Notes: a model not told the origin generated them from the letters alone. A stretch of DNA of 64,000 nt from Novosphingobium kaempferiae (GCF_021227995.1 NZ_CP089301.1:5146001-5210000); one strand, 5' to 3'. Counted from the first letter of the stretch, positions 43,671 through 53,061 are shown. Made by a program: numbers and translations.

Positions 43671-44984
43671 TTGGCACCGGGAGATAATCAGGAGGTTGGA
43701 GCGTCTGAAACGGGCGCCCGCCCCAAGGGAGACGGTCGCCTCGGGCTGATCGCGGCGATGGCGCTGGTCATGGGTAACATGATCGGCTCGGGCGTCTTCC
43801 TGCTGCCGGCAAGCCTAGCGCCCTACGGCTGGAACGCCGTGATCGGCTGGGTGGTGACGACGGCAGGTGCGATGGTGCTCGCCTATGTCTTCACCCGGCT
43901 GACCACCGCCCTGCCAGACGCCGGCACGCCGTCAGGGTTCGTATCCGCCGCTTTCGGTGTGGTCGCGGGTTTCTTCGTAAGCTGGATTTACCTCGTCTCG
44001 ATCTGGACGACCGTCGCGACCATCGCCGTCGCCGCGGTGAGCTATCTCTCGAACATCTTTCCGGCGCTGGCCGCCGGAGCGTTCCGGCCCGCTCTCGCCG
44101 CATTGCTGCTGGTCTGGCTGATCGCGCTGGTGAACCTGCGCGGCGTGCGGACGGCGGGCGGCGTCCAGATCGCCACGCTCGCTATCAAGATCGTGCCGCT
44201 CCTCATGGTCATCGTGATCTCCGCCGCGCTGCTCTTATACGGTGGAGCGGAGGTGACGCCAGTCGATGCCGTGCCGATCACACCCGTCTCGATCAACGCG
44301 GCGGCCGCACTAACGCTCTGGGCGCTGGTCGGCTTCGAATCCGCCAGCATCGCCGCGGCCCGGGTCCGTGATCCCGCCATCAACATCCCGCGCGCAACGC
44401 TCTGGGGCACGGCGCTGACCGGGGTGCTCTACCTGCTGGTGTGCTCGGCGATAGGCCTGCTGCTGCCGATGAGCGTAGCCGCCGCATCGCCCGCTCCCTT
44501 CGCCACCTTCGTCGCGCGATACTGGGACGGCAGCATGGCGGTGCTGGTGACCGTCTGCGCCGTGGTCAGCTGCATCGGCACGCTCAACGGATGGACCTTG
44601 CTGGAGGCGGAAATGTCGCGCGACATGGCCAGTCGCAGGCTGCTGCCGCGATGGTTTGCCGGAACCGACGGCAAAGGCACGCCTCGCCGCGCGCTGCTGG
44701 TATCCACCGTGATCGCGACGGCCTTCGTGGCGATGAACGGTTCTCGCTCGATGCAGCAACTGTTCGAGTATCTGCTGCTGCTTTCCACCTCGGCGACGCT
44801 GTGGCTCTATCTCGCCTGCGCGGCTGCCGCCTGGAAGCTGCGGGTCTGTCGGCCGTTCGCGCTCGTCGGTGGGCTCTATGCGCTCTGGATGCTCTGGGGA
44901 GCGGGCATCGGGCCGAGTGGCATGAGCTTCATTCTCATGGCCGCCGGCCTGCCCATCTGGCTGTGGACCCGGCGCGAGCGCTAG
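43671..44984 (+). CDS. APC-superfamily amino acid/amine permease
   Basis: 437 aa starting TTG 43671, 5 nt after the receptor stop, with AGGGAC upstream. About 12 membrane helices; the first helix has the APC motif LVMGNMIGSGVFLLPASLAPYG, and helix 6 has WALVGFESASIAAARVRDP. Related to AdiC/PotE-like transporters. Probably moves the product of outer-membrane uptake across the inner membrane. Its stop overlaps the stop of the convergent regulator gene by 3 nt. Confidence 0.9.
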   Translation: MAPGDNQEVGASETGARPKGDGRLGLIAAMALVMGNMIGSGVFLLPASLAPYGWNAVIGWVVTTAGAMVLAYVFTRLTTALPDAGTPSGFVSAAFGVVAGFFVSWIYLVSIWTTVATIAVAAVSYLSNIFPALAAGAFRPALAALLLVWLIALVNLRGVRTAGGVQIATLAIKIVPLLMVIVISAALLLYGGAEVTPVDAVPITPVSINAAAALTLWALVGFESASIAAARVRDPAINIPRATLWGTALTGVLYLLVCSAIGLLLPMSVAAASPAPFATFVARYWDGSMAVLVTVCAVVSCIGTLNGWTLLEAEMSRDMASRRLLPRWFAGTDGKGTPRRALLVSTVIATAFVAMNGSRSMQQLFEYLLLLSTSATLWLYLACAAAAWKLRVCRPFALVGGLYALWMLWGAGIGPSGMSFILMAAGLPIWLWTRRER

Positions 44985-45574
44985 AGCAACGCGTCGAGCC
45001 ACTTCCCCACCAGCCCTTCCGCCTCTTCCGGCGTGAAAGGCGCTTTGCCGAGACTGAGTTCCAGCCATAGTCCGTCGATCAGCGCTGTCAGCGCGACGGC
45101 GGGCAATCGGGCATCCTGCATGTCGGGACGCAATGCGAGGATCAACCCCTCGATCCCACCACGAAACTCCCCGTAGATCTCTGCATGCAACGCGCCGATG
45201 CCCTGATCGACCGGCGTCATGCTCCAGAAGGCCAGCCAGGTCGCCAGGAGTTGCGGATCGGCTATGGGAGGTCGGAAACTTGCCGACAGATAGGCCAGAA
45301 GCCGTGCGCGTGGATCGCTGCCCGCCTCTGCCACGGCCTGCGCCAGCGCCTGCTCGACGCGCTCCCCCGTCCAGCGATAAGCCTGCGCTATCGCGTCGCT
45401 GACGCCGCCGAAATAGTGCCGCAGCAAGCCCGGCGATACTCCTGCCTCCGCACAGATCGCCCGCACCGAAGTCCCCGCCACTCCGTGCGTCGCAAGGCAG
45501 CGCGCCGTCGCTTCCACAAGGCTGCGCCTGCGCTCGTCCGGGTGTTCCCGCGTGAAGGATTGATGGTCGGCCAT
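44981..45574 (-). CDS. TetR-family regulator, BetI-like
   Basis: 197 aa from ATG 45574. N-terminal helix-turn-helix: RRSLVEATARCLATHGVAGTSVRAICAEAGVSPGLLRHYFGG, close to BetI (which represses choline/betaine genes), followed by a helical ligand domain. A near-perfect palindrome (45580-45599) sits 5 nt upstream of its start, between it and the Rieske gene, so it likely represses itself and the oxygenase operon. The much longer open frame on this strand (to 46774) is antisense to the oxygenase and not real. Confidence 0.9.
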   Translation of the reverse strand: MADHQSFTREHPDERRRSLVEATARCLATHGVAGTSVRAICAEAGVSPGLLRHYFGGVSDAIAQAYRWTGERVEQALAQAVAEAGSDPRARLLAYLSASFRPPIADPQLLATWLAFWSMTPVDQGIGALHAEIYGEFRGGIEGLILALRPDMQDARLPAVALTALIDGLWLELSLGKAPFTPEEAEGLVGKWLDALL

Positions 45575-45579
45575 AAGCT

Positions 45580-45599
45580 TGTTATACGATCGTATAGCA
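45580..45599. promoter_or_regulatory. Palindromic TetR-type operator
   Basis: Core TATACGATCGTATA (45583-45596) is a perfect 14-bp palindrome; extending to 20 bp gives 9 of 10 matching positions per arm. Located in the 36-bp gap between the divergent TetR and Rieske genes, overlapping both promoters. Confidence 0.8.
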
Positions 45600-45610
45600 A
45601 GGAGCGACCC

Positions 45611-46780
45611 ATGGCAACGCAGGCCGCCGAACACACCATGACCGACCCGCTGGAAGGCTGGAGCCTGCCCGCCTGGACCTACTCCGACGCCGAGTTCTTC
45701 GAGGTCGAGAGGGAGCGGATCTTCGCACCCAGTTGGCAGGTGGTCTGCCACGAAAGCGACGTCCCCAAGCCAGGCGACTGGCATACGCTTGATTACATCG
45801 GCGAAAGCGTGGTCGTCATCCGCGATGCGGACGGCACGCTTCGCGCCTTCACGAATGTCTGCCGCCATCGCGGCTCGCGCATCGTCGATGGCAGCAGCGG
45901 CTGCGCCAGGAAGCTCGTTTGCCCGTATCACGCGTGGACCTACGATCTTGACGGGCGCCTCTCCGGAGTTCCCGACAGCGGCAGCTATCCGGCTTTCAAC
46001 AAGGCGCAACACGGACTTGCTCCGGTCCAGATCGAAACGTGGCAAGGTTTCATCTTCGTGCGGCTGGTCGACGACGGCGGGCCATCGGTGGCGCAGATGA
46101 TGGCGCCCTACGAAGCCACGGTCGCGCCCTATCGGTTCGAGGAGCTCAAGGCGCTGGGCCGCGTGACCATGCGTCCGCGCGACGTGAACTGGAAGAACAT
46201 CGGCGACAACTATTCGGACGGCTTGCACATTCCCGTCGCCCACCCCGGCCTCACCCGCCTGTTCGGCCGCAGCTACGGTGTCGAGGCGCAGGAGAACGTC
46301 GATCGCATGTGGGGCGATCTGATGGATGCGCCGTCCCGCAACTGGTCTGAGCGCATGTACCAGAAGCTGCTGCCTCCGGTCCGGCACTTGCCCGCCGACA
46401 GGCAGCGCCACTGGCTCTACTTCAAGCTCTGGCCCAACGTTGCGTTCGACATCTACCCCGATCAGGTCGACTTCATGCAGTGGCTGCCCGTCAGCCCCAC
46501 GACGAGCCTGATCCGAGAGATCAGCTACGTCCTCGACGACGACCGTCGCGAAATGAAGGCGGCCCGCTATCTCAACTGGCGCATCAACCGCGAGGTCAAT
46601 GCCGAGGACACCGCACTCATCACCCGGGTGCAGGCAGGCATGGCCTCGCGCAGCTTCTCGATCGGCCCGCTGTCCAACAAGGAGGTCTGTCTGCGCCACT
46701 TCTGCAAGCGCATGCGCGAGGTCATCCCTGCGGCGCGCCTCGAACACCCCCCCGCCCCCGGCTGGAGCCGACACGCATGA
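45611..46780 (+). CDS. Rieske non-heme iron oxygenase, alpha subunit
   Basis: 389 aa from ATG 45611, AAGGAG 8 nt upstream. Rieske 2Fe-2S ligands Cys84, His86 (CRHRG) and Cys104, His107 (CPYHAW). Mononuclear iron site NIGDNYSDGLHIPVAHPG with His206 and His211. The family hydroxylates aromatic rings or demethylates quaternary amines; with a BetI-like regulator an N-methyl or betaine substrate is attractive. No ferredoxin reductase gene is adjacent; the overlapping FAD enzyme is not of that type. Confidence 0.9.
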   Translation: MATQAAEHTMTDPLEGWSLPAWTYSDAEFFEVERERIFAPSWQVVCHESDVPKPGDWHTLDYIGESVVVIRDADGTLRAFTNVCRHRGSRIVDGSSGCARKLVCPYHAWTYDLDGRLSGVPDSGSYPAFNKAQHGLAPVQIETWQGFIFVRLVDDGGPSVAQMMAPYEATVAPYRFEELKALGRVTMRPRDVNWKNIGDNYSDGLHIPVAHPGLTRLFGRSYGVEAQENVDRMWGDLMDAPSRNWSERMYQKLLPPVRHLPADRQRHWLYFKLWPNVAFDIYPDQVDFMQWLPVSPTTSLIREISYVLDDDRREMKAARYLNWRINREVNAEDTALITRVQAGMASRSFSIGPLSNKEVCLRHFCKRMREVIPAARLEHPPAPGWSRHA

Positions 46781-48378
46781 CCACGAAGTACGACGCCATC
46801 ATCATCGGCGCCGGCCACAATGGCCTGACCTGCGCCTTCTACCTCGCGCGCGCGGGTCTCAAGGTGCGAGTTCTGGAACGGCGCGATGTCGTGGGCGGCG
46901 CGGCGGTGACGGAGGAATTCCACCCCGGATTCCGCAATTCGGTCGCCAGCTACACCGTGAGCCTGCTGCAACCCAAGGTGATCGCCGACATGCGGCTGGC
47001 CGACCATGGCTATCGCGTGATCGAGCGGCCGATCAGCAACTTCCTGCCGCAGGAGGACGGCGGTTACCTCAAGCTCGGCGGCGGGATGGAGCGCACACAG
47101 GCCGAGTTCCGCCGTTGCTCCGAACACGACGCGGCGGTGCTGCCTGCATACTACGACGCACTTGAGGGCGTGGCCGAGGTGCTGCGCGATCTTGCGCTGA
47201 AGACATCGCCCGAAGCTGGCGGCGGCTGGCGTGCGCTCGTCGATGCGGCATTGCAGGGCCGCAAGCTGGCGGGCCTCTCGATCGAGGCGCAGCGCGACGT
47301 GCTGGACCTCTTCACCAAATCCGCGCGCGGGCTCCTCGACGGCTGGTTCGAAAGCGAGGCGGTCAAGGCCGCATTCGGGTTCGACGCGGTAGTCGGCAAT
47401 TACGCATCGCCCGATACGCCGGGCAGTGCCTATGTGCTGCTGCACCACGTCTTCGGCGAAGTGAACGGCAAGAAGGGCGCATGGGGCCACTCGGTCGGCG
47501 GCATGGGCGCGATCACGCAGATAATGGCGAAGGTCTGCCGCGATCTTGGGGTCGAGATCAGTCTTGAGGCGCCGGTCGCGCAGGTTTTGGCGGACGGTGG
47601 CAGGGTCGCAGGCGTTCGCCTCGAAAGCGGTGAAGAGATCACCGCACCGCGAGTCATCGCCAACGTCGGACCTAAGCTGCTCTACGATCGGATGATCGCC
47701 CCGAGCGACCTTCCATCAGACTTCGCTCGCCGGATAAAGGGTTTCAAGGCAGGCAGCGGCACCTTCCGCATGAACGTCGCGCTGTCCGAACTGCCGCGCT
47801 TCACCTGCCTGCCCGAGCCGGGCGAGCATCACCGGTCCGGCATCATTATCGCGCCCACGCTCGACTACATGGATCGCGCCTTCATCGACGCCAAGCAGCT
47901 TGGCTGGTCGAGGAAGCCCATCGTCGAGATTCTGATCCCCTCGACCATAGACGACAGCCTCGCCCCTCCCGGCCAACACGTTGCCAGCCTGTTCTGCCAG
48001 CAGTTCGCACCCGAGCTGCCCGACGGACGTGACTGGGACGCGGAGGAAGGCAAGGCCGCCGACACCATCATCGATACCGTGGAAGAGTACGCGCCGGGCT
48101 TCCGCGCCTCGATCCTTGGGAGACAGGTGCTCAGCCCGAAGGGGCTGGAGCGCAAGTTCGGACTGGTCGGCGGCGATATCATGCATGGCAACCTGACGCT
48201 CGACCAGATGTGGTCGGCGCGGCCGGTGCTGGGCCACGGCGCCTATCGCGGCCCCATCAAGGGGCTCTACATGTGCGGCGCGGGCACGCATCCCGGAGGC
48301 GGCGTGACCGGAGCGCCCGGCCACAACTGCGCGCATGAGGTGATCGCCGACAAGGGCCGGTTCAAGCGGTTCCGCTGA
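46777..48378 (+). CDS. FAD-dependent oxidoreductase of the PYROXD2/CrtI-like group
   Basis: 533 aa, ATG overlapping the Rieske stop by 4 nt. N-terminal FAD motif AIIIGAGHNGLTCAFYLARAG and ERRDVVGGAAVTEEFHPGFRNSV; C-terminal signature GLYMCGAGTHPGGGVTGAPGHNCA as in phytoene-desaturase-like proteins. Likely oxidises or isomerises the oxygenase product; no carotenoid genes are nearby, so a carotenoid role is unlikely. Convergent with the amidohydrolase gene. Confidence 0.88.
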   Translation: MTTKYDAIIIGAGHNGLTCAFYLARAGLKVRVLERRDVVGGAAVTEEFHPGFRNSVASYTVSLLQPKVIADMRLADHGYRVIERPISNFLPQEDGGYLKLGGGMERTQAEFRRCSEHDAAVLPAYYDALEGVAEVLRDLALKTSPEAGGGWRALVDAALQGRKLAGLSIEAQRDVLDLFTKSARGLLDGWFESEAVKAAFGFDAVVGNYASPDTPGSAYVLLHHVFGEVNGKKGAWGHSVGGMGAITQIMAKVCRDLGVEISLEAPVAQVLADGGRVAGVRLESGEEITAPRVIANVGPKLLYDRMIAPSDLPSDFARRIKGFKAGSGTFRMNVALSELPRFTCLPEPGEHHRSGIIIAPTLDYMDRAFIDAKQLGWSRKPIVEILIPSTIDDSLAPPGQHVASLFCQQFAPELPDGRDWDAEEGKAADTIIDTVEEYAPGFRASILGRQVLSPKGLERKFGLVGGDIMHGNLTLDQMWSARPVLGHGAYRGPIKGLYMCGAGTHPGGGVTGAPGHNCAHEVIADKGRFKRFR

Positions 48379-48390
48379 ACTTCTCGCTCC

Positions 48391-49668
48391 TCACTTGGCG
48401 ACAACGCCGCCCTTCATGACGTGCGCCACGCTTTCGATCACGCGCACGTCGGAAAGCGGGTTGCCCTTGACAGCGATCATGTCCGCGAACTTGCCCGGAG
48501 CGATCGAGCCCAGTTCCTTTTCGTGCCCGATGAGCGTGGCCGCATCGAGCGTCGCCGAGCGGATCGCCCGCGCAGGCGTCATCCCGTAGCGGACCATGTA
48601 AGCGAACTGCCGCGCGTTCAGACCGTGCGGATAGACGCCTGCATCGGTTCCGAAACCCAGCCTGACGCCCATCTTCACGGCCTTGGCGAAAGCATCGCGC
48701 TGTTCCTGCGTGGTCTCGCGGTTCTTGCGGAGATACTCCTCCGGCCAGCCCTCGCGCGTGCCCTGCTCGTTAATCCAGTCGCCATCGTAGATGTCCATGA
48801 CGAGCCAGACGCCCGCCTTCCTGGCCATGGCGAGCCCTTCGTCATCGATCAGGCTGGCATGTTCGATGCTGCGAACTCCCGCGCGAATGGCGGCCTTGAT
48901 CCCCTCCGCCCCATGCGCATGTGCAGTGGCGTAAGAGCCATGCGCCGTCGCCACCTCGACGACGGCGCGCATCTCGTCGTCGGACAATTCGACCTTGCCC
49001 GGTTCCGTACCGATGGCGAGGACGGCGCCGGTGGCGATCATCTTGATGAAATCGGCACCATGATCGAACAGGTATTCGGTCTTCTCCCGCGCTTCGCCTG
49101 CATTGCAAACGACGCCGAGACGCATGTCGGGCGGCAATTGATCGTTCGGCATGACGCCGTTGACTTCGCCACCACCGCCGGGCGCCGTGATGTAAGCTCC
49201 CGCCACGAACATGCGCGGTCCCGGCACAAGCCCCTGCGCGATGGCATCCCGCAGAGCGACGTCGGTCAGCCCCCGATACGTCCCCACATCGCGCACGGTC
49301 GTGAAACCCGCATCGAGCGTCTGCCGCGCATGAAACGCGCCGATAAGAGCGGTTGCCTGGGGGGATGTCTTGATCGGTGCCGACACATCGGCGCTTTCGC
49401 CCACATCGGCGAGATGCGTATGCAGGTCGATCAGTCCGGGCAGCACCGTATAGGGTGACCAGTCGACGACCTCCGCTCCTGCGGGTGGCGCTCCACATGC
49501 CTCGACCCGAACCACACGCTCGCCCTCGACGAGCACGCATTGTCCGGCCTTCGCAGTGCCACTGGCGACATCGACAAGCGCCCCCGTCCGCACATAGACC
49601 GAAGAGGCCGATGCCGGGATGGCGACACCTGCGAGGACAAGCGCCGCCGCGATCGTAGCCCCTCTCAC
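48391..49668 (-). CDS. Secreted amidohydrolase (imidazolonepropionase/Xaa-Pro dipeptidase-like)
   Basis: 425 aa with signal peptide (MRGATIAAALVLAGVAIPASA). Metal motif DLHTHLADVG with the HxH pair near residue 84, a later GSYATAHAHG and IRSIEHASLI, and LGFGTDAGVYPHG with the metal Asp. This TIM-barrel group includes periplasmic Xaa-Arg/Xaa-Pro dipeptidases and cyclic amidases. Its start overlaps the M20 peptidase stop by 4 nt, so both act together on a peptide or N-acyl substrate in the periplasm. Confidence 0.88.
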   Translation of the reverse strand: MRGATIAAALVLAGVAIPASASSVYVRTGALVDVASGTAKAGQCVLVEGERVVRVEACGAPPAGAEVVDWSPYTVLPGLIDLHTHLADVGESADVSAPIKTSPQATALIGAFHARQTLDAGFTTVRDVGTYRGLTDVALRDAIAQGLVPGPRMFVAGAYITAPGGGGEVNGVMPNDQLPPDMRLGVVCNAGEAREKTEYLFDHGADFIKMIATGAVLAIGTEPGKVELSDDEMRAVVEVATAHGSYATAHAHGAEGIKAAIRAGVRSIEHASLIDDEGLAMARKAGVWLVMDIYDGDWINEQGTREGWPEEYLRKNRETTQEQRDAFAKAVKMGVRLGFGTDAGVYPHGLNARQFAYMVRYGMTPARAIRSATLDAATLIGHEKELGSIAPGKFADMIAVKGNPLSDVRVIESVAHVMKGGVVAK

Positions 49669-51065
49669 TTCGCCGCCAGATCCTTGAGCAACGTGGTGTA
49701 GTAGACCACGCCTGGTGCGATGTTCAGAAGAGCGATGCGCTCGTTGAGACCATGCGCGAACTCGTCGGAGTCCTTTATCATCGATGCGCTAGCGCCGTAG
49801 CTCGGCACGCCCAGCGCACGATACCACATCGAGTCCGACGCGCCTGACGACTGCGAGGGGATGATCGGCACCGGTCCCCAGGCGGCCTTGACCGCCCTGC
49901 CCACCGCCGCCACGAAATCGGGACGAACCGGTGACGCGGGTGCCTCGACAGAATCGTCACCAGTGACATCCGCGAACTTGGCCGCAGGCATGGCGGCAAT
50001 CTTTTCTAGTTCCGCCATGATCTCAGCGCGCGTGTGCCCCGGAAAGATGCGACAGTTGATATTCGCGGTCGCGCTCTGCGGCAGTGCGTTCTGCGCGTGA
50101 CCGCCGGAGATCATGGTCGGCACGCAGGTAGTCGAGACACGCCCCACAGTCGCCGGATTGGCACGCAGAACAGCAAGCGCAGCGGGATCGTCAGGGTTGG
50201 CGACGAAGGCCTTCATCGCCGCCGCCAGCTTCGGGTCGGGCTCGATCTTGGAAGCCCCGGTCCAGTACTGCCGCGTCACGTCGTTGAGTTCGGGCTTGAA
50301 ATGATAGGCGCCGATCCGTGCCATGGCTTCGGAAAGCTGCACGATGGCATTGTCCGGCCGCGGCGCAGAGCTGTGCCCGCCAGCATTGGTCACGGTCACG
50401 GTGTAATCGACGTAGGTCTTTTCAGCCCCCTGCCAGCTCCAGTAGAGCGGCTTGCCGGTCTCCTCGGAGAGCGAACCGGAGGAACCGTCCACGTTCAATA
50501 CCAGTTCTGCGTTTTTCAGGCGCTCCGCGATCACCTTGGAGGTGTCCATGGTGGTTTCCTCGTCGCCCGAATAGGCAATGACGATGCTGCGTTTTGGCTT
50601 GAAACCCTCCCGGCGCAGTTCGATCATCGAGGACAGGGCCAGCGCGGCCTCGAACTTGGTGTCGCTCGCGCCGCGACCGTAAAGATAGCCGTTCTCGACG
50701 ACGGGCGTGAACGGATCGCGTTGCCAGTCCTGCGGCTTGGCCTCCACCACGTCCATATGCGCGGAAATAACGAGCGGCTTGAGCGAAGGGTCGCTGCCCT
50801 TCCATGTCGCGATGAGATAGGCGGTGTCGTCGAGAGGCACGATCTCGATGTCCTTCGCGTCCCAGCCCGCCTTGACCAGCGCGTCACGGAACAGCGAAGC
50901 CACTTCACCGGTCTTGTTCCCCGGCCCGCGCACCGAACGCAGCGCGATAGCCTTCTTCGACAGATCGAGCACCTGGGCTTCCGCTTCCGGATACGCCTTC
51001 GCCTGCGCCATGGGGGCAAGCAGGCTGGCTCCGAGCGAAAGAAGAACCGGTATCGAATAGCGCAT
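49665..51065 (-). CDS. Secreted M20 family metallopeptidase
   Basis: 466 aa with signal peptide ending APMAQAKA. M20 motifs: VISAHMDVVEAKPQDW (metal His at about residue 98), GYLYGRGASDTKFEAAL with bridging Asp, YSGDEETTMDT with the catalytic Glu pair, and SSGASDSMWYRALGVPSYG. The lid domain with NAGGHSSAPRPDNA is present. Cleaves dipeptides or N-acyl amino acids. First gene of a two-gene operon with the amidohydrolase. Confidence 0.9.
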   Translation of the reverse strand: MRYSIPVLLSLGASLLAPMAQAKAYPEAEAQVLDLSKKAIALRSVRGPGNKTGEVASLFRDALVKAGWDAKDIEIVPLDDTAYLIATWKGSDPSLKPLVISAHMDVVEAKPQDWQRDPFTPVVENGYLYGRGASDTKFEAALALSSMIELRREGFKPKRSIVIAYSGDEETTMDTSKVIAERLKNAELVLNVDGSSGSLSEETGKPLYWSWQGAEKTYVDYTVTVTNAGGHSSAPRPDNAIVQLSEAMARIGAYHFKPELNDVTRQYWTGASKIEPDPKLAAAMKAFVANPDDPAALAVLRANPATVGRVSTTCVPTMISGGHAQNALPQSATANINCRIFPGHTRAEIMAELEKIAAMPAAKFADVTGDDSVEAPASPVRPDFVAAVGRAVKAAWGPVPIIPSQSSGASDSMWYRALGVPSYGASASMIKDSDEFAHGLNERIALLNIAPGVVYYTTLLKDLAAK

Positions 51066-51299
51066 CGCGTTGAAGCCCCTTGGAATGTCGTTGTCCGGAA
51101 GAATCGAGGATCACCGGAACCGGCATCCTGTCGGCAGGCGAGACGGTGCGCAACGGCATCGTGAACAAGGCTCATCGCTGCATGAAGCGTCGGCCCTCTC
51201 ATCTTGCGATGGCGAAAAGCCTATCTCGCAAGCGCAGCACGTCGGGACGGGGCCCGGCAGCTGATCACACCTGCTTCATCCGAACAGCAAGGAACGACC

Positions 51300-52358
51300 A
51301 TGCAAGTCAAAGCCTACGGCGCCCATTCCGCCGACCGGCCGCTCGAAGCCATCACCATCGAGCGCCGCGAAACCGGCCCGCGCGACGTCGCCATCGAGAT
51401 CGCCTATTGCGGCGTCTGCCACTCCGACCTCCACACCGTCCGTAGCGAGTGGGGTGGCACCGTCTTCCCCTGCGTTCCGGGTCATGAGATCGTCGGCACC
51501 GTAACCAGCGTCGGCGCCGAAGTGACCCGCTTCAAGATCGGCGATACCGTCGGCGTCGGCTGCATGGTCGATAGCTGCCAACATTGCGGATCGTGCCATG
51601 ACGACCTCGAGCAGTACTGCGAAAACGGCTTCACCGGCACCTACAACGCGCCGACTGCCGATGCTCCCGGCCACACGCTTGGCGGCTATTCGCGCGCCAT
51701 CACCGTCGACGAACATTTCGTCCTTTCGATCCGCCACGCGCCTGAGCAACTCGCCGCTGTCGCTCCGCTCCTCTGCGCAGGCATCACGACCTATTCCCCG
51801 CTGCGTCACTGGAACGCCGGTCCGGGCAAGAAGGTCGGCGTCGTCGGCATCGGGGGCCTCGGCCACATGGCCATCAAGATCGCGCACGCCATGGGTGCGC
51901 AGGTCGTCGCCTTCACCTCGACCCCTGCCAAGCGGCAGGACGCTATCGACCTCGGTGCGGACAGCACCGTCGTCAGCCGCGAGCCCGAGGAAATGGCTGC
52001 GCATAACGGAACCTTCGATCTCATCATCGACACCGTGGCCGCCAGCCATGACCTCGACGCCTACGTCAACCTGCTCAAGCGCGACGGCGCGCTGGTGATG
52101 CTGGGCGTGCCCGAGCATCCGCATCCGAGCCCGAACATCGGCAGCATGATATTCGGACGCAAGACGATTGCGGGCTCTCTGATCGGCGGCATCGCGGAAA
52201 CGCAGGAAATGCTCGATTTCTGCGCGGAGCACGGGATCGTCTCGGACATCGAGATGATCGACATCCAGCAGATCGACGAGGCTTACGGCCGCATGGAGCG
52301 CAGCGGCGTCCGCTACCGCTTCGTCATCGACAGCGCATCGCTGGATGCGACTGCCTGA
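51300..52358 (+). CDS. Zinc-dependent alcohol dehydrogenase (YahK/CAD type)
   Basis: 352 aa from ATG 51300 with AAGGA 7 nt upstream; the open frame begins 96 nt earlier without a site. Catalytic zinc ligands in YCGVCHSDLH and PGHEIVG, structural zinc cysteines in CQHCGSCHDDLEQYC, and NADP Rossmann motif VGIGGLGHMAIKIA. The cinnamyl-alcohol-dehydrogenase family reduces a wide range of aldehydes, usually with NADPH. Single gene closed by a terminator. Confidence 0.92.
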   Translation: MQVKAYGAHSADRPLEAITIERRETGPRDVAIEIAYCGVCHSDLHTVRSEWGGTVFPCVPGHEIVGTVTSVGAEVTRFKIGDTVGVGCMVDSCQHCGSCHDDLEQYCENGFTGTYNAPTADAPGHTLGGYSRAITVDEHFVLSIRHAPEQLAAVAPLLCAGITTYSPLRHWNAGPGKKVGVVGIGGLGHMAIKIAHAMGAQVVAFTSTPAKRQDAIDLGADSTVVSREPEEMAAHNGTFDLIIDTVAASHDLDAYVNLLKRDGALVMLGVPEHPHPSPNIGSMIFGRKTIAGSLIGGIAETQEMLDFCAEHGIVSDIEMIDIQQIDEAYGRMERSGVRYRFVIDSASLDATA

Positions 52359-52385
52359 TATCGATAGCCAAAGGCTGAAATACGG

Positions 52386-52421
52386 CGGCGGTCGCTCCCT
52401 GAAAGGAGCGGCCGCCGTTTT
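52386..52421 (+). terminator. Intrinsic terminator after the alcohol dehydrogenase
   Basis: 13-bp stem (52386-52398 with 52405-52417, one G-T pair), loop CTGAAA, then four T. Confidence 0.85.
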
Positions 52422-52437
52422 CATATCTGCTGGAAAG

Positions 52438-52514
52438 TGGTGCGCCCGACGGGATTCGAACCCATGGCCCCCAGATTAGGAATCTGGTGCTCTATCCGGC
52501 TGAGCTACGGGCGC
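52438..52514 (-). tRNA. tRNA-Arg(CCT)
   Basis: Full cloverleaf on the minus strand: acceptor GCGCCCG / CGGGCGC, D arm with AGCTCAGCCGGATAGAGC, anticodon stem CCAGA / TCTGG with loop TTCCTAA (anticodon CCT, arginine), T loop TTCGAAT, discriminator A, and an encoded CCA (52440-52438). 74 nt without CCA. Confidence 0.97.
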
Positions 52515-52553
52515 ACGCAGGGGCGTCCTAGCCGCTGCAAAACAGCTTTGCAA

Positions 52554-53054
52554 TCAGTTCGCCTGTTCCGGGGAAACAACCGGAAATGGCAACGGCATGA
52601 GCCCGATGCCTTCCTCCAGCAATTCCTTCGCCTCTGCGACGGTCGCTTGTCCGTGGATGGTCTCGGCCTCTTGCTCACCATAGTGCATGGCGCGCGCATC
52701 CTTGACGAAACTTTCGCCCACGTAGCGCGATGACCTGAGCGCCTCGGCTTGCATCGTGGCGAGCGCCTGCATCAGTTCCGCAGCCTGCGGAGGCAGTGGT
52801 ACACCTGCAACCGCCGCCGTATCGCTTTTTGCCGCCACCGATGCCTTGTCGCGCCCTGTCGGAGCGGCTTGCGGCATCTGGTTGCCCTTGCGTGCAAGCC
52901 GTGGAGCCTGAATGGCCTTGTCGATCGCCGTCGAGCCACAATGAGGGCACGCAAGCAGCGCCCGTTCCTGCTGGCGAGCATAGTCATCGGAAGACTTGAA
53001 CCAGCCTTCGAATCGATGTGCTCCGGCGCGGCATTCAAGGTCGTAGACGATCAT
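52554..53054 (-). CDS. DUF1178 family protein
   Basis: 166 aa from ATG 53054. Begins MIVYDLECRAGAHRFEGWFKSSDDY with a zinc-ribbon-like CPHCGS at about residues 36-41, and ends in a conserved alphaproteobacterial segment (RYVGESFVKDARAMHYGEQEAETIHGQAT). Function unknown. Third gene after grxC and the nitrilase-family amidase, with 7-nt spacing, an order I recall from other alphaproteobacteria. Confidence 0.88.
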   Translation of the reverse strand: MIVYDLECRAGAHRFEGWFKSSDDYARQQERALLACPHCGSTAIDKAIQAPRLARKGNQMPQAAPTGRDKASVAAKSDTAAVAGVPLPPQAAELMQALATMQAEALRSSRYVGESFVKDARAMHYGEQEAETIHGQATVAEAKELLEEGIGLMPLPFPVVSPEQAN

Positions 53055-53061
53055 CGGGCAG

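Noticed and set aside
44981..46774. 597-codon minus-strand frame suggesting a long fusion with the TetR protein
   Set aside because: The part upstream of 45574 is antisense to the Rieske gene and has no domain; the TetR start and operator fit ATG 45574.
46480..48378. 632-codon frame suggesting an extended FAD oxidoreductase
   Set aside because: The extra 99 codons lie inside the Rieske gene in another frame; ATG 46777 overlaps the Rieske stop in the usual ATGA way.
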